This document shows positions 1 to 8,151 of a stretch of DNA of 35,226 nucleotides, one piece after another. Positions within the stretch are counted from its first letter, which is position 1; every line of letters starts with the position of its first letter. Origin of the DNA: Bacillota bacterium (lineage in GTDB: Bacteria > Bacillota > Clostridia > Christensenellales > UMGS416). The stretch covers positions 1 through 35,226 of the forward strand of contig JAEYPH010000003.1 of NCBI GenBank assembly GCA_023410875.1, read 5' to 3'. Position numbers and translations under genes: made by a program. The notes under the pieces were generated by a model that did not search any database, had not been told where the DNA came from, and was given only the letters and a program-made list of their open reading frames with translations.

Positions 1-120
1 TCCTTCTTGTTGCTTGCGGTTGGCAGACCTGCTTGCATCCTATCAGAGTGTGCGAAGGATGGCTACTTATAGCTGGAAGCTTCCCTGAACCCCCAGCCTA
101 GCTGGGGGTTTTCGTTTCAC
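1..120 (-). promoter_or_regulatory. Probable untranslated leader between rplA and the next ribosomal gene (L10 leader position)
   Basis: No gene is visible here. In Firmicutes the gene after rplA is rplJ (L10), whose mRNA leader is bound by L10 itself, so this is where such a leader is expected. On the minus strand the stretch holds a perfect 8-bp stem with a 3-nt loop (90-108) and a possible long closing pairing between GAAGGA at the window edge and ATCCTTC near 55-61. The leader is cut by the window edge, and I could not match the L10-leader consensus in the part that is present, so the assignment rests on position. Confidence 0.35.
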
Positions 121-153
121 AAGAAAACCCGCCTGCCACAATTGACAAGCGGG
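121..153 (-). terminator. Rho-independent terminator or attenuator after rplA
   Basis: On the minus strand an 11-bp stem (CCCGC then TTGTCA, paired with TGGCAG then GCGGG, with two G-T pairs) and an ATTG loop is followed directly by TTTTCTT. It lies 25 bases past the rplA stop codon. It may end the rplK-rplA message, or attenuate read-through into the L10 gene. Confidence 0.75.
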
Positions 154-178
154 TGGATACGTTCGCTTTGAGAGAATC

Positions 179-889
179 TTAGTCGTGCGTCGCGATCGGA
201 GAAGTCATGCTGGCCGCGATCTTGATACCGGGGCCCATGGTCGAACTCACGACGATGGATTTCAGATATGTGCCCTTGGCCGAGGCCGGCTTGGCGCGGA
301 TGATGGCATCCATCAGCGTGTTGTAGTTCGTGAGCAGCTTCTCAGCGCCGAAAGAGGCCTTGCCGATCGGCACGTGGGCTATGCTGGTCTTGTCGATGCG
401 ATACTCAACCTTACCGGATTTGATCTCGGAAACGGCGCGACCGACGTCGTTGGTCACGGTGCCGCTTTTGGGGTTGGGCATCAAACCCTTGGGGCCGAGC
501 ACGCGGCCCAGCTTACCCAGGATTCTCATCATGTCCGGCGTGGCCACGCACACGTCGAATTCAAACCAGTTCTGGCTGGTGATCTTCTCGACGTATTCCT
601 CGGCGCCTACATAGTCGGCGCCGGCTTCTTCTGCGGCGCGGGCGGCGTCGCCCTTGGCGAACACGAGCACGCGCAGCACCTTGCCTGTGCCGTTGGGCAG
701 CACCACGGTGCCGCGCACCTGCTGGTCGGCCTGGCGGGAATCGACACCCAGACGGATGGAGAGCTCAATGGTCTCGTCAAACTTGGCCTTGGCGGTGTTG
801 CAGGCCAGAGCCAGCGCTTCGGCGGCGGCATACTGCTGCGTGCGGTCAAAAAGCTTCGCGCTGTCCTGATATTTCTTACCCCTGTACAT
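179..889 (-). CDS. rplA: 50S ribosomal protein L1
   Basis: L1 binds 23S rRNA in the mobile L1 stalk next to the exit site and helps release deacylated tRNA; in many bacteria it also represses its own L11-L1 operon. The 236-residue product has the usual length. It starts MYRGKKYQDSAK, close to the conserved GKKY start of the family, and holds the hallmark stretch GRVLGPKGLMPNPKSGTV near residues 128-145. A GGAGG site sits 7 bases before the ATG. It is the last gene of the rpmG-secE-nusG-rplK-rplA unit and is followed by a terminator. The 77-base gap to rplK contains a small CGCCCC/GGGGCG hairpin. Nothing in the protein is unusual. Confidence 0.98.
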   Translation of the reverse strand: MYRGKKYQDSAKLFDRTQQYAAAEALALACNTAKAKFDETIELSIRLGVDSRQADQQVRGTVVLPNGTGKVLRVLVFAKGDAARAAEEAGADYVGAEEYVEKITSQNWFEFDVCVATPDMMRILGKLGRVLGPKGLMPNPKSGTVTNDVGRAVSEIKSGKVEYRIDKTSIAHVPIGKASFGAEKLLTNYNTLMDAIIRAKPASAKGTYLKSIVVSSTMGPGIKIAASMTSPIATHD

Positions 890-966
890 GGTTCAAACCT
901 CCCTGTGGTCTTAACGGAATCGCTTCCTCCCACCGAATACGCCCCTGAGGGGCGGAATGCTTACGA

Positions 967-1395
967 TCAGTCGTCCACCACGACGACGCCCATGCTGCGG
1001 CAAGTGCCGGCGACCATGCTCATGGCTGCCTCTACGCTGGCGGCGTTGAGGTCAGGCATCTTGATCTCAGCGATCTTGCGCACCTGAGACTTCTTGATCT
1101 TGGCGACCTTGTCCACATTGGGTTTGGCAGAGCCGGTTTCCAGGCCGATTTCCTTCTTGATGAGGTTGGCGGCCGGGGGCGTCTTGGTGATGAACGTGAA
1201 GGAACGGTCTGCAAAAACCGTGAGCACGATCGGGATGACCATGCCGACCTGATCCGCAGTGCGGGCGTTGAACTCCTTGCAGAAGCCCATTATGTTGACG
1301 CCGTGCTGGCCCAATGCCGGGCCGATGGGCGGCGCGGGCGTTGCCTTTCCGGCCTTAACCTGCAGCTTCACCACTGCCGTTATTTTCTTGGCCAT
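967..1395 (-). CDS. rplK: 50S ribosomal protein L11
   Basis: L11 binds the GTPase-associated region of 23S rRNA, contacts elongation factors and is needed for stringent-response signalling by RelA. The 142-residue product has the full family length. It shows the N-terminal proline-rich stretch PAPPIGPALGQHGVNIMGF (about residues 20-38), which forms the hinge and thiostrepton-region contacts, and a C-terminal rRNA-binding domain ending MSMVAGTCRSMGVVV. The start has a strong AGGAGG site on the minus strand. The gene lies between nusG and rplA, the standard order. Confidence 0.98.
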   Translation of the reverse strand: MAKKITAVVKLQVKAGKATPAPPIGPALGQHGVNIMGFCKEFNARTADQVGMVIPIVLTVFADRSFTFITKTPPAANLIKKEIGLETGSAKPNVDKVAKIKKSQVRKIAEIKMPDLNAASVEAAMSMVAGTCRSMGVVVVDD

Positions 1396-1489
1396 GTGTT
1401 ACACCTCCTGTCATGATTGTGGTGTTATTGGGCTTGCGCCCTCCCACTTTATGCCAACACCCCGTTTAGCGGGGCCATGGACAAAAACC

Positions 1490-2026
1490 TCAGTGCTTTC
1501 GCACCTCTACGAAATCCAGTTCCACCGGCGTATCGCGGCCGAACATGGACACCTTTACCTTTACCTTCTGGCGATCGGGGTAAACATCTTCGACGACGCC
1601 AATGAAGTTCTCCAGCGCGCCGGATATGATCTTGACACTTTCGCCGGGCTCGATGTCCAGCTTCAGGTTGATGCGCTCAACACCCATGGCCACGACCTCT
1701 TCGTCGGTCAGCGGCACAGGCTTGCTGGAACTCGGGCCTACAAAACCGGTTACACCGCGGGTATTGCGCACGACGTTCCAGGTTCTGTCGTTCATGATCA
1801 TCTTGACCATGACATAACCGGGGAACAACTTCTCCATCTTGGTGACATGCTTGTTGGTACGCTTGTCCACCTTGATGGTCTCCTGCATGGGAACCTTGAT
1901 CTCAACGATGTATTCCTGCAGGTTGGCGTTGTTCTCTATGGTTTTATCCAGGTTGTCCTTCACCTTGTTCTCGTACCCGGAATAGGTGTGAATGACATAC
2001 CATTTTGCGTTATCGTTCTCTGCCAT
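1490..2026 (-). CDS. nusG: Transcription termination/antitermination factor NusG
   Basis: NusG binds RNA polymerase through its N-terminal NGN domain and modulates pausing and termination; the C-terminal KOW domain contacts ribosomal S10 or Rho. The 178-residue product begins with the typical WYVIHTYSGYENKVK segment, contains FPGYVMVKM and RNTRGVTGFVG in the NGN domain, and ends in a KOW domain (PGESVKIISGALENFIGVV and on) from about residue 125. Length and order (secE-nusG-rplK) are standard. A short CCCCG/CGGGG hairpin lies in the 94-base gap to rplK. The gene is expected to be expressed with the ribosomal genes. Confidence 0.98.
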   Translation of the reverse strand: MAENDNAKWYVIHTYSGYENKVKDNLDKTIENNANLQEYIVEIKVPMQETIKVDKRTNKHVTKMEKLFPGYVMVKMIMNDRTWNVVRNTRGVTGFVGPSSSKPVPLTDEEVVAMGVERINLKLDIEPGESVKIISGALENFIGVVEDVYPDRQKVKVKVSMFGRDTPVELDFVEVRKH

Positions 2027-2076
2027 CGCTCAAAGGGGACCTTGCGGCCTTCCCGTCCTCCTTGCTGTGCCCCGGG

Positions 2077-2400
2077 CTAAATGTTGCTCAGTAGACCGAC
2101 CAACCACCCCAAGGGCGCGTCCATGAGAAAGATGATCAGGCCGAACGCCGTGCAGAACACGACCACCGCGACTGTATAGGAGATAAACTCCTTGCGGCTG
2201 GCCCATGTAACCTTCTTGAGCTCTGCCACGACCTCGCGGAAGAAGCGGGCGATCGCCGAACCCGTCTTTTTCAAGTCGAACTTTCTGCCCTTCCTGGCGG
2301 CGGGCTTGGCTTTCTCATTTTTCAGCTTTGCAGCGGCGGCCTTGTCAGCCTTCAGCGTCTTGACGGGCTTGTTACCAGCCGTTGTTTTATCGTTCGCCAT
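2077..2400 (-). CDS. secE: Preprotein translocase subunit SecE
   Basis: SecE clamps SecY in the membrane protein-export channel. The 107-residue product has a lysine/alanine-rich N-terminal extension, then the conserved amphipathic segment FFREVVAELKKVTWASRKE (about residues 62-80), and a single C-terminal membrane helix (TVAVVVFCTAFGLIIFLM). I place the start at the ATG ending at 2400, because a GAGG site lies 9 bases upstream; a GTG 15 bases further up would add five residues but has no clear ribosome site. The one-helix form is the usual Gram-positive SecE. It is followed by nusG after 50 bases. Confidence 0.95.
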   Translation of the reverse strand: MANDKTTAGNKPVKTLKADKAAAAKLKNEKAKPAARKGRKFDLKKTGSAIARFFREVVAELKKVTWASRKEFISYTVAVVVFCTAFGLIIFLMDAPLGWLVGLLSNI

Positions 2401-2441
2401 CGTGCATTTCCTCACAAACGGGTTAGGGTCCTAAAGAAAGA

Positions 2442-2591
2442 CTAGCGGGTCTCCCTGTGGGACGTGTGCTTCTTGCAGAAGCGGCAATACTTCTTGAGCT
2501 CCAGGCGGTCCGGATCGTTCTTGCGGTTCTTCATGGTATCGTAATTGCGCTGTTTGCACTCGGTGCACGCGACCGTGATACGCACTCTCAT
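2442..2591 (-). CDS. rpmG: 50S ribosomal protein L33, zinc-binding type
   Basis: This 49-residue gene is short and easily missed. It starts MRVRITVACTECKQRNYDT and ends HTSHRETR. Two CxxC pairs (CTEC near residue 9 and CRFC near 37) are the zinc ribbon of the C+ form of L33. The RNYDTMKNRKNDPDRLELKKYC body is typical of the family. The ATG is preceded by a GGGGGTG site. It is the first gene of the rpmG-secE-nusG-rplK-rplA unit, 41 bases before secE, and lies just downstream of the promoter at 2646-2674. Having the C+ form implies zinc dependence; a C- copy elsewhere cannot be judged from this window. Confidence 0.96.
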   Translation of the reverse strand: MRVRITVACTECKQRNYDTMKNRKNDPDRLELKKYCRFCKKHTSHRETR

Positions 2592-2645
2592 CTGTTACAC
2601 CCCCTTACGGAATGCTGCCTTGCTTGGATGGCAGACACATCGATT

Positions 2646-2674
2646 AATGTACCACAGAGCTCTGTGGCTGTCAA
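2646..2674 (-). promoter_or_regulatory. Sigma-A promoter of the rpmG-secE-nusG-rplKA unit, with a palindrome in the spacer
   Basis: Minus strand: -35 TTGACA (2669-2674), a 17-bp spacer and -10 TACATT (2646-2651), about 55 bases before rpmG. The spacer contains the perfect 16-bp palindrome CCACAGAGCTCTGTGG (2652-2667), placed exactly where a repressor would block RNA polymerase. Confidence 0.7.
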
Positions 2675-2768
2675 TGAAAATCTTCGCATATGCAGGAAAC
2701 CTCCGCCCGTTCCAAAGCGGAGCGAGCGGACGGAATCCCTGCACAAAGTCTGTAGGCAAATCTCCGGA

Positions 2769-2806
2769 GAAAAAGAAAGCAGGAGCTGTGAACTCCGGCT
2801 TTCTTT
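2769..2806 (-). terminator. Rho-independent terminator of tuf
   Basis: Minus strand: stem AAAGAAAGC plus GGAG paired with CTCC plus GCTTTCTTT (one internal mismatch), 7-nt loop, then TTTTTCT. It lies 20 bases past the tuf stop codon and separates tuf from the downstream ribosomal promoter. Confidence 0.92.
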
Positions 2807-2826
2807 GTCTGAACAGAAGTTCTGTC

Positions 2827-4041
<1,215 letters not shown>

Positions 4042-4106
4042 TGGTGTGTTTTCCTCCTTTTACTACTCCGGCGCAAATACACTCAGCCGTGTGTTTGGAT
4101 GAAATT

Positions 4107-4180
4107 TGGAGCGGGTGATGGGAATCGAACCCACGTAGCTAGCTTGGGAAGCTAGAACTCTACCATTGAGTTACACCCGC
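4107..4180 (-). tRNA. tRNA-Gly (anticodon CCC), CCA end encoded
   Basis: Minus strand: acceptor stem GCGGGTG/CACCCGC, D arm with GGTA, anticodon stem CTAGC/GCTAG around loop TTCCCAA (anticodon CCC, reading GGG), T arm with GTTCGATTC, discriminator T and an encoded CCA. U73 is the usual glycine discriminator in bacteria. It lies 65 bases upstream of tuf behind its own strong promoter. Confidence 0.96.
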
Positions 4181-4226
4181 AGGCAGCCCGGTCAGCCGCA
4201 TATGGGCAGCGGAGAAGCCGGGTATT

Positions 4227-4256
4227 ATTTTACAATTGCCTGCAAGCGTTTGTCAA
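4227..4256 (-). promoter_or_regulatory. Sigma-A promoter of tRNA-Gly and tuf
   Basis: Minus strand: -35 TTGACA (4251-4256), 18-bp spacer, -10 TAAAAT (4227-4232), about 45 bases upstream of the tRNA 5' end. Only one base differs from consensus in the two hexamers. Confidence 0.8.
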
Positions 4257-4577
4257 GGAATACTTTTCGCCTTCGGCGCTATGCTGCTTTGCCTGCGGCA
4301 CTGTTGTGCCTTGGCGATTCAGGAGCCTTGTCCAGGGTATTGTTTGTCGCCCGGCGATAACCGTCGCCGGGCGACATCTTTGCTTTCTGAACTCATAATT
4401 CGTTGTTTAAAGACGGAGATCGGTTGCGGTCGGGTCTTTGTTCCGTTATTGGTCTTGATTGCCGTTTCCTCCAGTCGGGTAAACCGCCGGTCGGCAAAAG
4501 AGTGTGTAGCTTATATACATTTATAATAGAAACGCGGGATGCGCAAGTGGTAAAACCTGGTATACGTCCGGTCGGCG
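4257..4577. other. Intergenic region between the tRNA-Gly promoter and sigG
   Basis: Apart from the stem-loop at 4345-4376 I see no gene. The segment 4500-4550 is AT-rich and carries TATAAT-like strings on both strands, but no well-placed -35 box and no gene close enough to be served. Short open frames on both strands have no ribosome site and no recognisable product. Confidence 0.5.
4345..4376. repeat. Perfect 13-bp stem-loop (repeat family C, copy 1)
   Basis: A perfect 13-bp inverted repeat, TGTCGCCCGGCGA against TCGCCGGGCGACA, with loop TAACCG. The plus side is followed by TCTTTGCTTTCT, a poor T-tract; the minus side is not T-rich, so a terminator role for sigG is uncertain. The core CCGGCGATAANNGTCGCCGG recurs inverted at 35134-35159. 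Confidence 0.7.
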
Positions 4578-5351
4578 TCACATCGTCTTGCGCATGCGCT
4601 TGAGGGCGGCTTTTTCCAAGCGGGATACCTGTGCCTGAGAAATGCCGATCTCCTCGGCAACCTCCATCTGCGTGCGGCCCTGGTAGAACCGCATGAACAG
4701 GATGCGCTTCTCGCGATCCCCGAGTTTGGACACTGCCTGTTTGACCGAGAGCTCCTCCAGCCAGTTTTCGTCCAGGCTTTTTTCGTCCTTGACCTGATCC
4801 ATCACATAGATCGCGTCGCCGCCGTCATTGAAGATGGGCTCGAACAGCGAGACCGGGTCCTGTATGCTCTCCAGCGCCAGCACGACCTCCTCACGGGCGA
4901 TGCCCAGGTCCTCGGCGATTTCGCCGACGGTGGGCTCACGCATCAGCTTTTCCACCAGGCGGTCACGGCTCTGCAGCGCCTTGTAGGCGGCATCGCGCAG
5001 GCTGCGGCTGATGCGCACGGAATTGTTGTCCCGCAGATAGCGGCGGATCTCGCCGATGATCATCGGCACCGCATAAGTGGAAAAACGAACATTTTGGGAA
5101 ACATCGAAATTGTCTATGGCCTTGATCAAGCCGATGCAGCCCACCTGGAAAAGGTCGTCGGCCTGTTCGCCGCGGTTGCTGAAGCGTTGGATCACGCTGA
5201 GCACCAGCCGCAGATTCCCCCGGATAAAATCCTCCCGCAGCTTGGTGTCCCCTGCGTGGATTTTGGGCAGCATTTCCATCATGACGCTGTTGCTGATCAC
5301 CGGCAGCGAAGACGTGTCAACGCCGCAGATTTCCACCTTGTAACCCGGCAT
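4578..5351 (-). CDS. sigG: Sporulation forespore sigma factor SigG
   Basis: Sigma-G directs late gene expression in the forespore after engulfment. The 257-residue product starts MPGYKVEICGVDTSSLPV, the typical SigG N-terminus, and carries region 2 (NLRLVLSVIQRF, DDLFQVGCIGLIKAIDNFD, FSTYAVPMIIGEIRRYLRD), region 3, and region 4 with the helix-turn-helix MEVAEEIGISQAQVSRLEK. I chose the ATG ending at 5351 because a GGAGGAG site stands 7 bases before it; an in-frame ATG ten codons upstream lacks one. Behind it lies a good sigma-F/G promoter (5386-5415), fitting the known scheme in which sigma-F starts and sigma-G amplifies sigG transcription. The usual neighbours spoIIGA-sigE are absent here. 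Confidence 0.97.
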   Translation of the reverse strand: MPGYKVEICGVDTSSLPVISNSVMMEMLPKIHAGDTKLREDFIRGNLRLVLSVIQRFSNRGEQADDLFQVGCIGLIKAIDNFDVSQNVRFSTYAVPMIIGEIRRYLRDNNSVRISRSLRDAAYKALQSRDRLVEKLMREPTVGEIAEDLGIAREEVVLALESIQDPVSLFEPIFNDGGDAIYVMDQVKDEKSLDENWLEELSVKQAVSKLGDREKRILFMRFYQGRTQMEVAEEIGISQAQVSRLEKAALKRMRKTM

Positions 5352-5385
5352 GTTTTGCCTCCTCCCGCTTAAGGCTTCCATGAAA

Positions 5386-5415
5386 TATGGTTGCCTCGGG
5401 GATGGGCTTTTATAC
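5386..5415 (-). promoter_or_regulatory. Sigma-F/sigma-G type promoter of sigG
   Basis: Minus strand: -35 GTATA (5411-5415), 15-bp spacer, -10 GGCAACCATA (5386-5395). The forespore consensus is GYATA and GGNNANANTR, so only one conserved position differs. The start would fall near 5379, about 28 bases before the sigG ATG. Confidence 0.75.
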
Positions 5416-5564
5416 CGTCGGCGGCAGTTTCAACAGGTGTTTTCCAGCACGAAATGTTGCACAAAACATGTTGGATTCATGACAATAGTGTATACACTTC
5501 ACGGCTTTTCATACGGCGAAGAGGCAAGAAAACAGCGGTTTTCCTTCCTTTTCCTCGCAGCTTC

Positions 5565-5573
5565 TGTTATGAT
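5565..5573 (+). promoter_or_regulatory. Possible extended -10 promoter for the metallo-hydrolase gene
   Basis: TGTTATGAT gives an extended -10 (TG at 5565-5566, TATGAT at 5568-5573). The -35 at the right distance, TTCCTT, is weak. It lies 32 bases before the ATG. Confidence 0.45.
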
Positions 5574-5604
5574 AAAATCATATGCACACCAAGGAGGGTT
5601 CACT

Positions 5605-6411
5605 ATGCATCCGCTTCGCCAGTCCCCCGTGGAAAGCCTGGGCAGCGCAGCTGTGCCCCAGGGCAGCCTGCTTGTCAACTGGATCGGGCAGGCCGGGTTT
5701 CTCTTTAAGAGCGCCGGCGGCGCCACGCTGTGCGTGGATCCTTATCTGAGCAACTCCATCGAAAAATACGAAGGGCTGGAGACCCGGCGCATGTGGTGGC
5801 CGGCGTTTGCGCTGGATAAACTCCAGGTGGACGGCGTTTTTCTGACCCACGACCACCTGGACCACACGGACCCTGAGACGCTGCCGCTCATCGAAGCCTA
5901 CGCCCGACCCAGATACTTTGCGCCGCCCACATCGGCGGCGCACCTGCGGGCCATGCGCGTGCGCGAGGAAGCCATCACCGAGATCGCAGTCGGCGACGAC
6001 ATCGCCTTTGCCGACCTGCGGCTGCGGCCGGTGTACGCCCGGCACACCGAGGACTCCGTGGGTCTGTTGCTGGAATGCGCCGGTATCAAGGTGTATCTGA
6101 CCGGCGACACCAGCCCCTGCGAGGAGCTCTACGCACTGCGCCACGAGGGCATCGATGTGCTCATCAGCTGCATCAACGGCATCTACAACAACCTGAATGT
6201 AGAACAGGCCGTAGACCTGGCCCGCGAGCTGGGCACGAGCCTGCTGATCCCCATGCACTTTGGCGTGGTGCCTGCCAACACCGTGCGGCCGGAGCGCTTC
6301 CTGCGCCACTGCGCCCACACTGGCACGCCCCACGCTTTGCTGGCGCCGGAGGAGCACTATCTGCTGCGAAAGGACGGCGGAGCCGTCCGCTGTGAGAATT
6401 TGCCGCTCTAG
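5605..6411 (+). CDS. Metallo-beta-lactamase-fold hydrolase, UlaG-like
   Basis: A 268-residue soluble enzyme of the metallo-beta-lactamase superfamily. The metal site reads THDHLDH (His82, His84, Asp86, His87), with further likely ligands at YARHTEDS, LTGDTSP and PMHFGV. The domain pattern and the WIGQAGFLFK start resemble the UlaG (L-ascorbate-6-phosphate lactonase) branch, though UlaG is longer (about 350 residues) and substrate cannot be inferred. The start is supported by an AAGGAGGG site 6 bases before the ATG. It stands alone between divergent sigG and an L,D-transpeptidase gene with its own promoter. The true substrate is unknown; a lactonase or phosphodiesterase activity is a guess. 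Confidence 0.85.
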   Translation: MHPLRQSPVESLGSAAVPQGSLLVNWIGQAGFLFKSAGGATLCVDPYLSNSIEKYEGLETRRMWWPAFALDKLQVDGVFLTHDHLDHTDPETLPLIEAYARPRYFAPPTSAAHLRAMRVREEAITEIAVGDDIAFADLRLRPVYARHTEDSVGLLLECAGIKVYLTGDTSPCEELYALRHEGIDVLISCINGIYNNLNVEQAVDLARELGTSLLIPMHFGVVPANTVRPERFLRHCAHTGTPHALLAPEEHYLLRKDGGAVRCENLPL

Positions 6412-6464
6412 CGCCAAAGGTTAATTGGTTTAGAACTTCATTTGCAAAGAAGAGCATGGATGAA

Positions 6465-6493
6465 TCGCCGACGGCGTAGCACGCCGGCGGCGA
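6465..6493. repeat. Stem-loop after the metallo-hydrolase gene
   Basis: A 13-bp inverted repeat with one A-G mismatch (TCGCCGACGGCGT / ACGCCGGCGGCGA) and loop AGC. No T-run follows on either strand, so it may stabilise the mRNA end rather than terminate it. Confidence 0.5.
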
Positions 6494-6543
6494 AGCCATA
6501 GATAAAATTAAACATTCCTTCATTTTTATGGAGAGCTCTCCTA

Positions 6544-6572
6544 TTTATAGCCGACGTTTTTTGTATTATAAT
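6544..6572 (+). promoter_or_regulatory. Sigma-A promoter of the L,D-transpeptidase gene
   Basis: Perfect -10 TATAAT (6567-6572) with a 17-bp spacer to TTTATA (6544-6549), which matches four of six -35 positions. The start codon lies about 130 bases downstream, leaving a long leader in which I see no known riboswitch. Confidence 0.6.
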
Positions 6573-6709
6573 TGAGTTGAAAAAACGACGGTTCCGCACA
6601 TTTGTGCCTCAAATTGTGGAACTGTCAACCCATTTCCGCTGTCCAATATTCAAGGGCAGTTCTCCGTGGGCTGCTACATCGGACAAATGGATATGGCAGA
6701 GAGGAAGTT

Positions 6710-8134
6710 ATGACCAAAAACACGATTCGTATCATCTCCCTGGCGTTGCTGGCAGCCTTGCTGACACTCAGCGGCTGCGACACCATCTCCGGCACTGGGC
6801 TGCTCACCACGGCCGCGGCCACCACCGCCGCGCCACAGACCGACCCGCCGGTCACGGCTTCGCCCACCCCAACAGCTGAACCCACTCCCACGGTCACGCC
6901 CTCTGCGAGCCCGTCGCCGTCTGCGTTGCCCACAGCCACGCCCTCGGCTACCCCCACACCCACTGCTACGCCGGAACCTACGCCCACAGCGACCGAAACC
7001 GCGCCGCAGGCCACCCCCTCCGCCGCTCCGACCACACATTTGGGCGACCGCCCCGACGTTACGGTCATAGAATATTATCAAAGCCAACTGCCCGAAGGCC
7101 TCACGGTCAGCCTGCAGTATAAAAAATATGACGCGCCTTACCACTATTTCCTGGTGCGCAAAAGCACCTCGGTGCGCGAGCTGCCCAACGCCAAGGCCAA
7201 ATCGCTGAACAGGGCCGGGTCCGGCCGCCGCTTGGCGCTGCTGGCCAAAGTGAAGGGCACTGACGGCAAGAGCACATGGTACCGCGTGCAGTTGAGCGCC
7301 GACAAGGTAGGCTATGTCATCGAATCGGCGGGCCTCGTCCGGGAATTCCGGTTGCAGCAGGCGCTGGAGCAGGCCAAGGCAATGAAGGCCGCCGCCGACA
7401 GCGGCACAACGCTGTACGTGAGCAACTACAAGAACCGCCATGGCTTGCCGCCCAAGCAGCCGGGCGGCAAATCCGTGGACGCCCGAGGCTATCGGCGCGA
7501 CCAATCCGCCCCCGGCTATCTGCACCCCGACGGCACCGGCCCCATCAGCTACATCCCCGACGGCACGCTGATGCAGATGATGCTGGAGATAGGCGACTAC
7601 GTTCTGGTCTATCTGCCCTACAGCGGCGAGAATTTCTACGTACCCAAAAAGTATGTCAACGTGAAGGCCGACCACATCGGCGAGTTGACACAGGTGGTCA
7701 GCGTGGACCGTAAAAACCAGAACGCCGTCGTATTGGAATATGCCGCCGGCGGCTGGCGCATCGTGTCTCTGAGCTATGTATCCACCGGTAAGACCGGCGG
7801 CTCCTCCATGCCCACACCGCTGGGCGCCTATGTCACACTGGGCAAGGCCAGCAAGTTCTTTTATTACGGCGACAGCAACAAAAAACTGTACGCAGGCTTC
7901 GCGCCCTACGCGGTGCGGTTTACCGGCGGCGTATGGCTGCACGGCGTGCCCCACGACATCCCCGCGGACCCGGAGACCGGCAAGGTCCCCATCCCCAAGA
8001 CCTATCGGGAAACCAACTCCACGATGGGCACAACGCCGCAGTCCCACGGGTGTGTACGCAACTACACCAGCCACGCCAAATTCCTCTACGAATGGCTGAA
8101 GGTCGGCTCTTCCGCCGTGGCCGTGATCGACTAA
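6710..8134 (+). CDS. L,D-transpeptidase (YkuD-domain) lipoprotein
   Basis: A 474-residue cell-envelope enzyme expected to form 3-3 peptidoglycan cross-links or attach proteins to stem peptides. It begins with a signal peptide and lipobox (LALLAALLTLSGC, lipid-modified Cys near residue 23), then a Thr/Pro/Ala-rich spacer with PTPT-like repeats to about residue 110, an SH3-like region (VRKSTSVRELPNA), and a C-terminal catalytic domain. Catalytic residues are seen in WLHGVPHD and in SHGCVRNY, with the nucleophile Cys near residue 448. The ATG at 6710 is chosen because GAGGAAG lies just upstream and the signal peptide starts there. The spacer probably lifts the domain through the thick wall. Only 17 bases separate it from the next gene, so the two are likely co-transcribed. 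Confidence 0.93.
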   Translation: MTKNTIRIISLALLAALLTLSGCDTISGTGLLTTAAATTAAPQTDPPVTASPTPTAEPTPTVTPSASPSPSALPTATPSATPTPTATPEPTPTATETAPQATPSAAPTTHLGDRPDVTVIEYYQSQLPEGLTVSLQYKKYDAPYHYFLVRKSTSVRELPNAKAKSLNRAGSGRRLALLAKVKGTDGKSTWYRVQLSADKVGYVIESAGLVREFRLQQALEQAKAMKAAADSGTTLYVSNYKNRHGLPPKQPGGKSVDARGYRRDQSAPGYLHPDGTGPISYIPDGTLMQMMLEIGDYVLVYLPYSGENFYVPKKYVNVKADHIGELTQVVSVDRKNQNAVVLEYAAGGWRIVSLSYVSTGKTGGSSMPTPLGAYVTLGKASKFFYYGDSNKKLYAGFAPYAVRFTGGVWLHGVPHDIPADPETGKVPIPKTYRETNSTMGTTPQSHGCVRNYTSHAKFLYEWLKVGSSAVAVID

Positions 8135-8151
8135 CCCGAAAGGACAACTTG

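Noticed and set aside
90..112. Plus-strand terminator (perfect stem followed by TTTTCGTTT)
   Set aside because: The shape is good, but no plus-strand gene leads into it; the stem more likely belongs to the minus-strand leader.
4393..4603. Small open frames on both strands between tRNA-Gly and sigG
   Set aside because: No ribosome site, no family pattern, and they run into the sigG 3' end.
6820..7020. Tandem repeat locus suggesting a mobile or phase-variable element
   Set aside because: It is the in-frame Thr/Pro-rich linker of the lipoprotein; the repeats are imperfect codon-level repeats without slippage tracts.
6674..8074. Minus-strand frame opposite the L,D-transpeptidase gene
   Set aside because: Its Gly/Arg-rich end is only the complement of the Thr/Pro spacer repeats.
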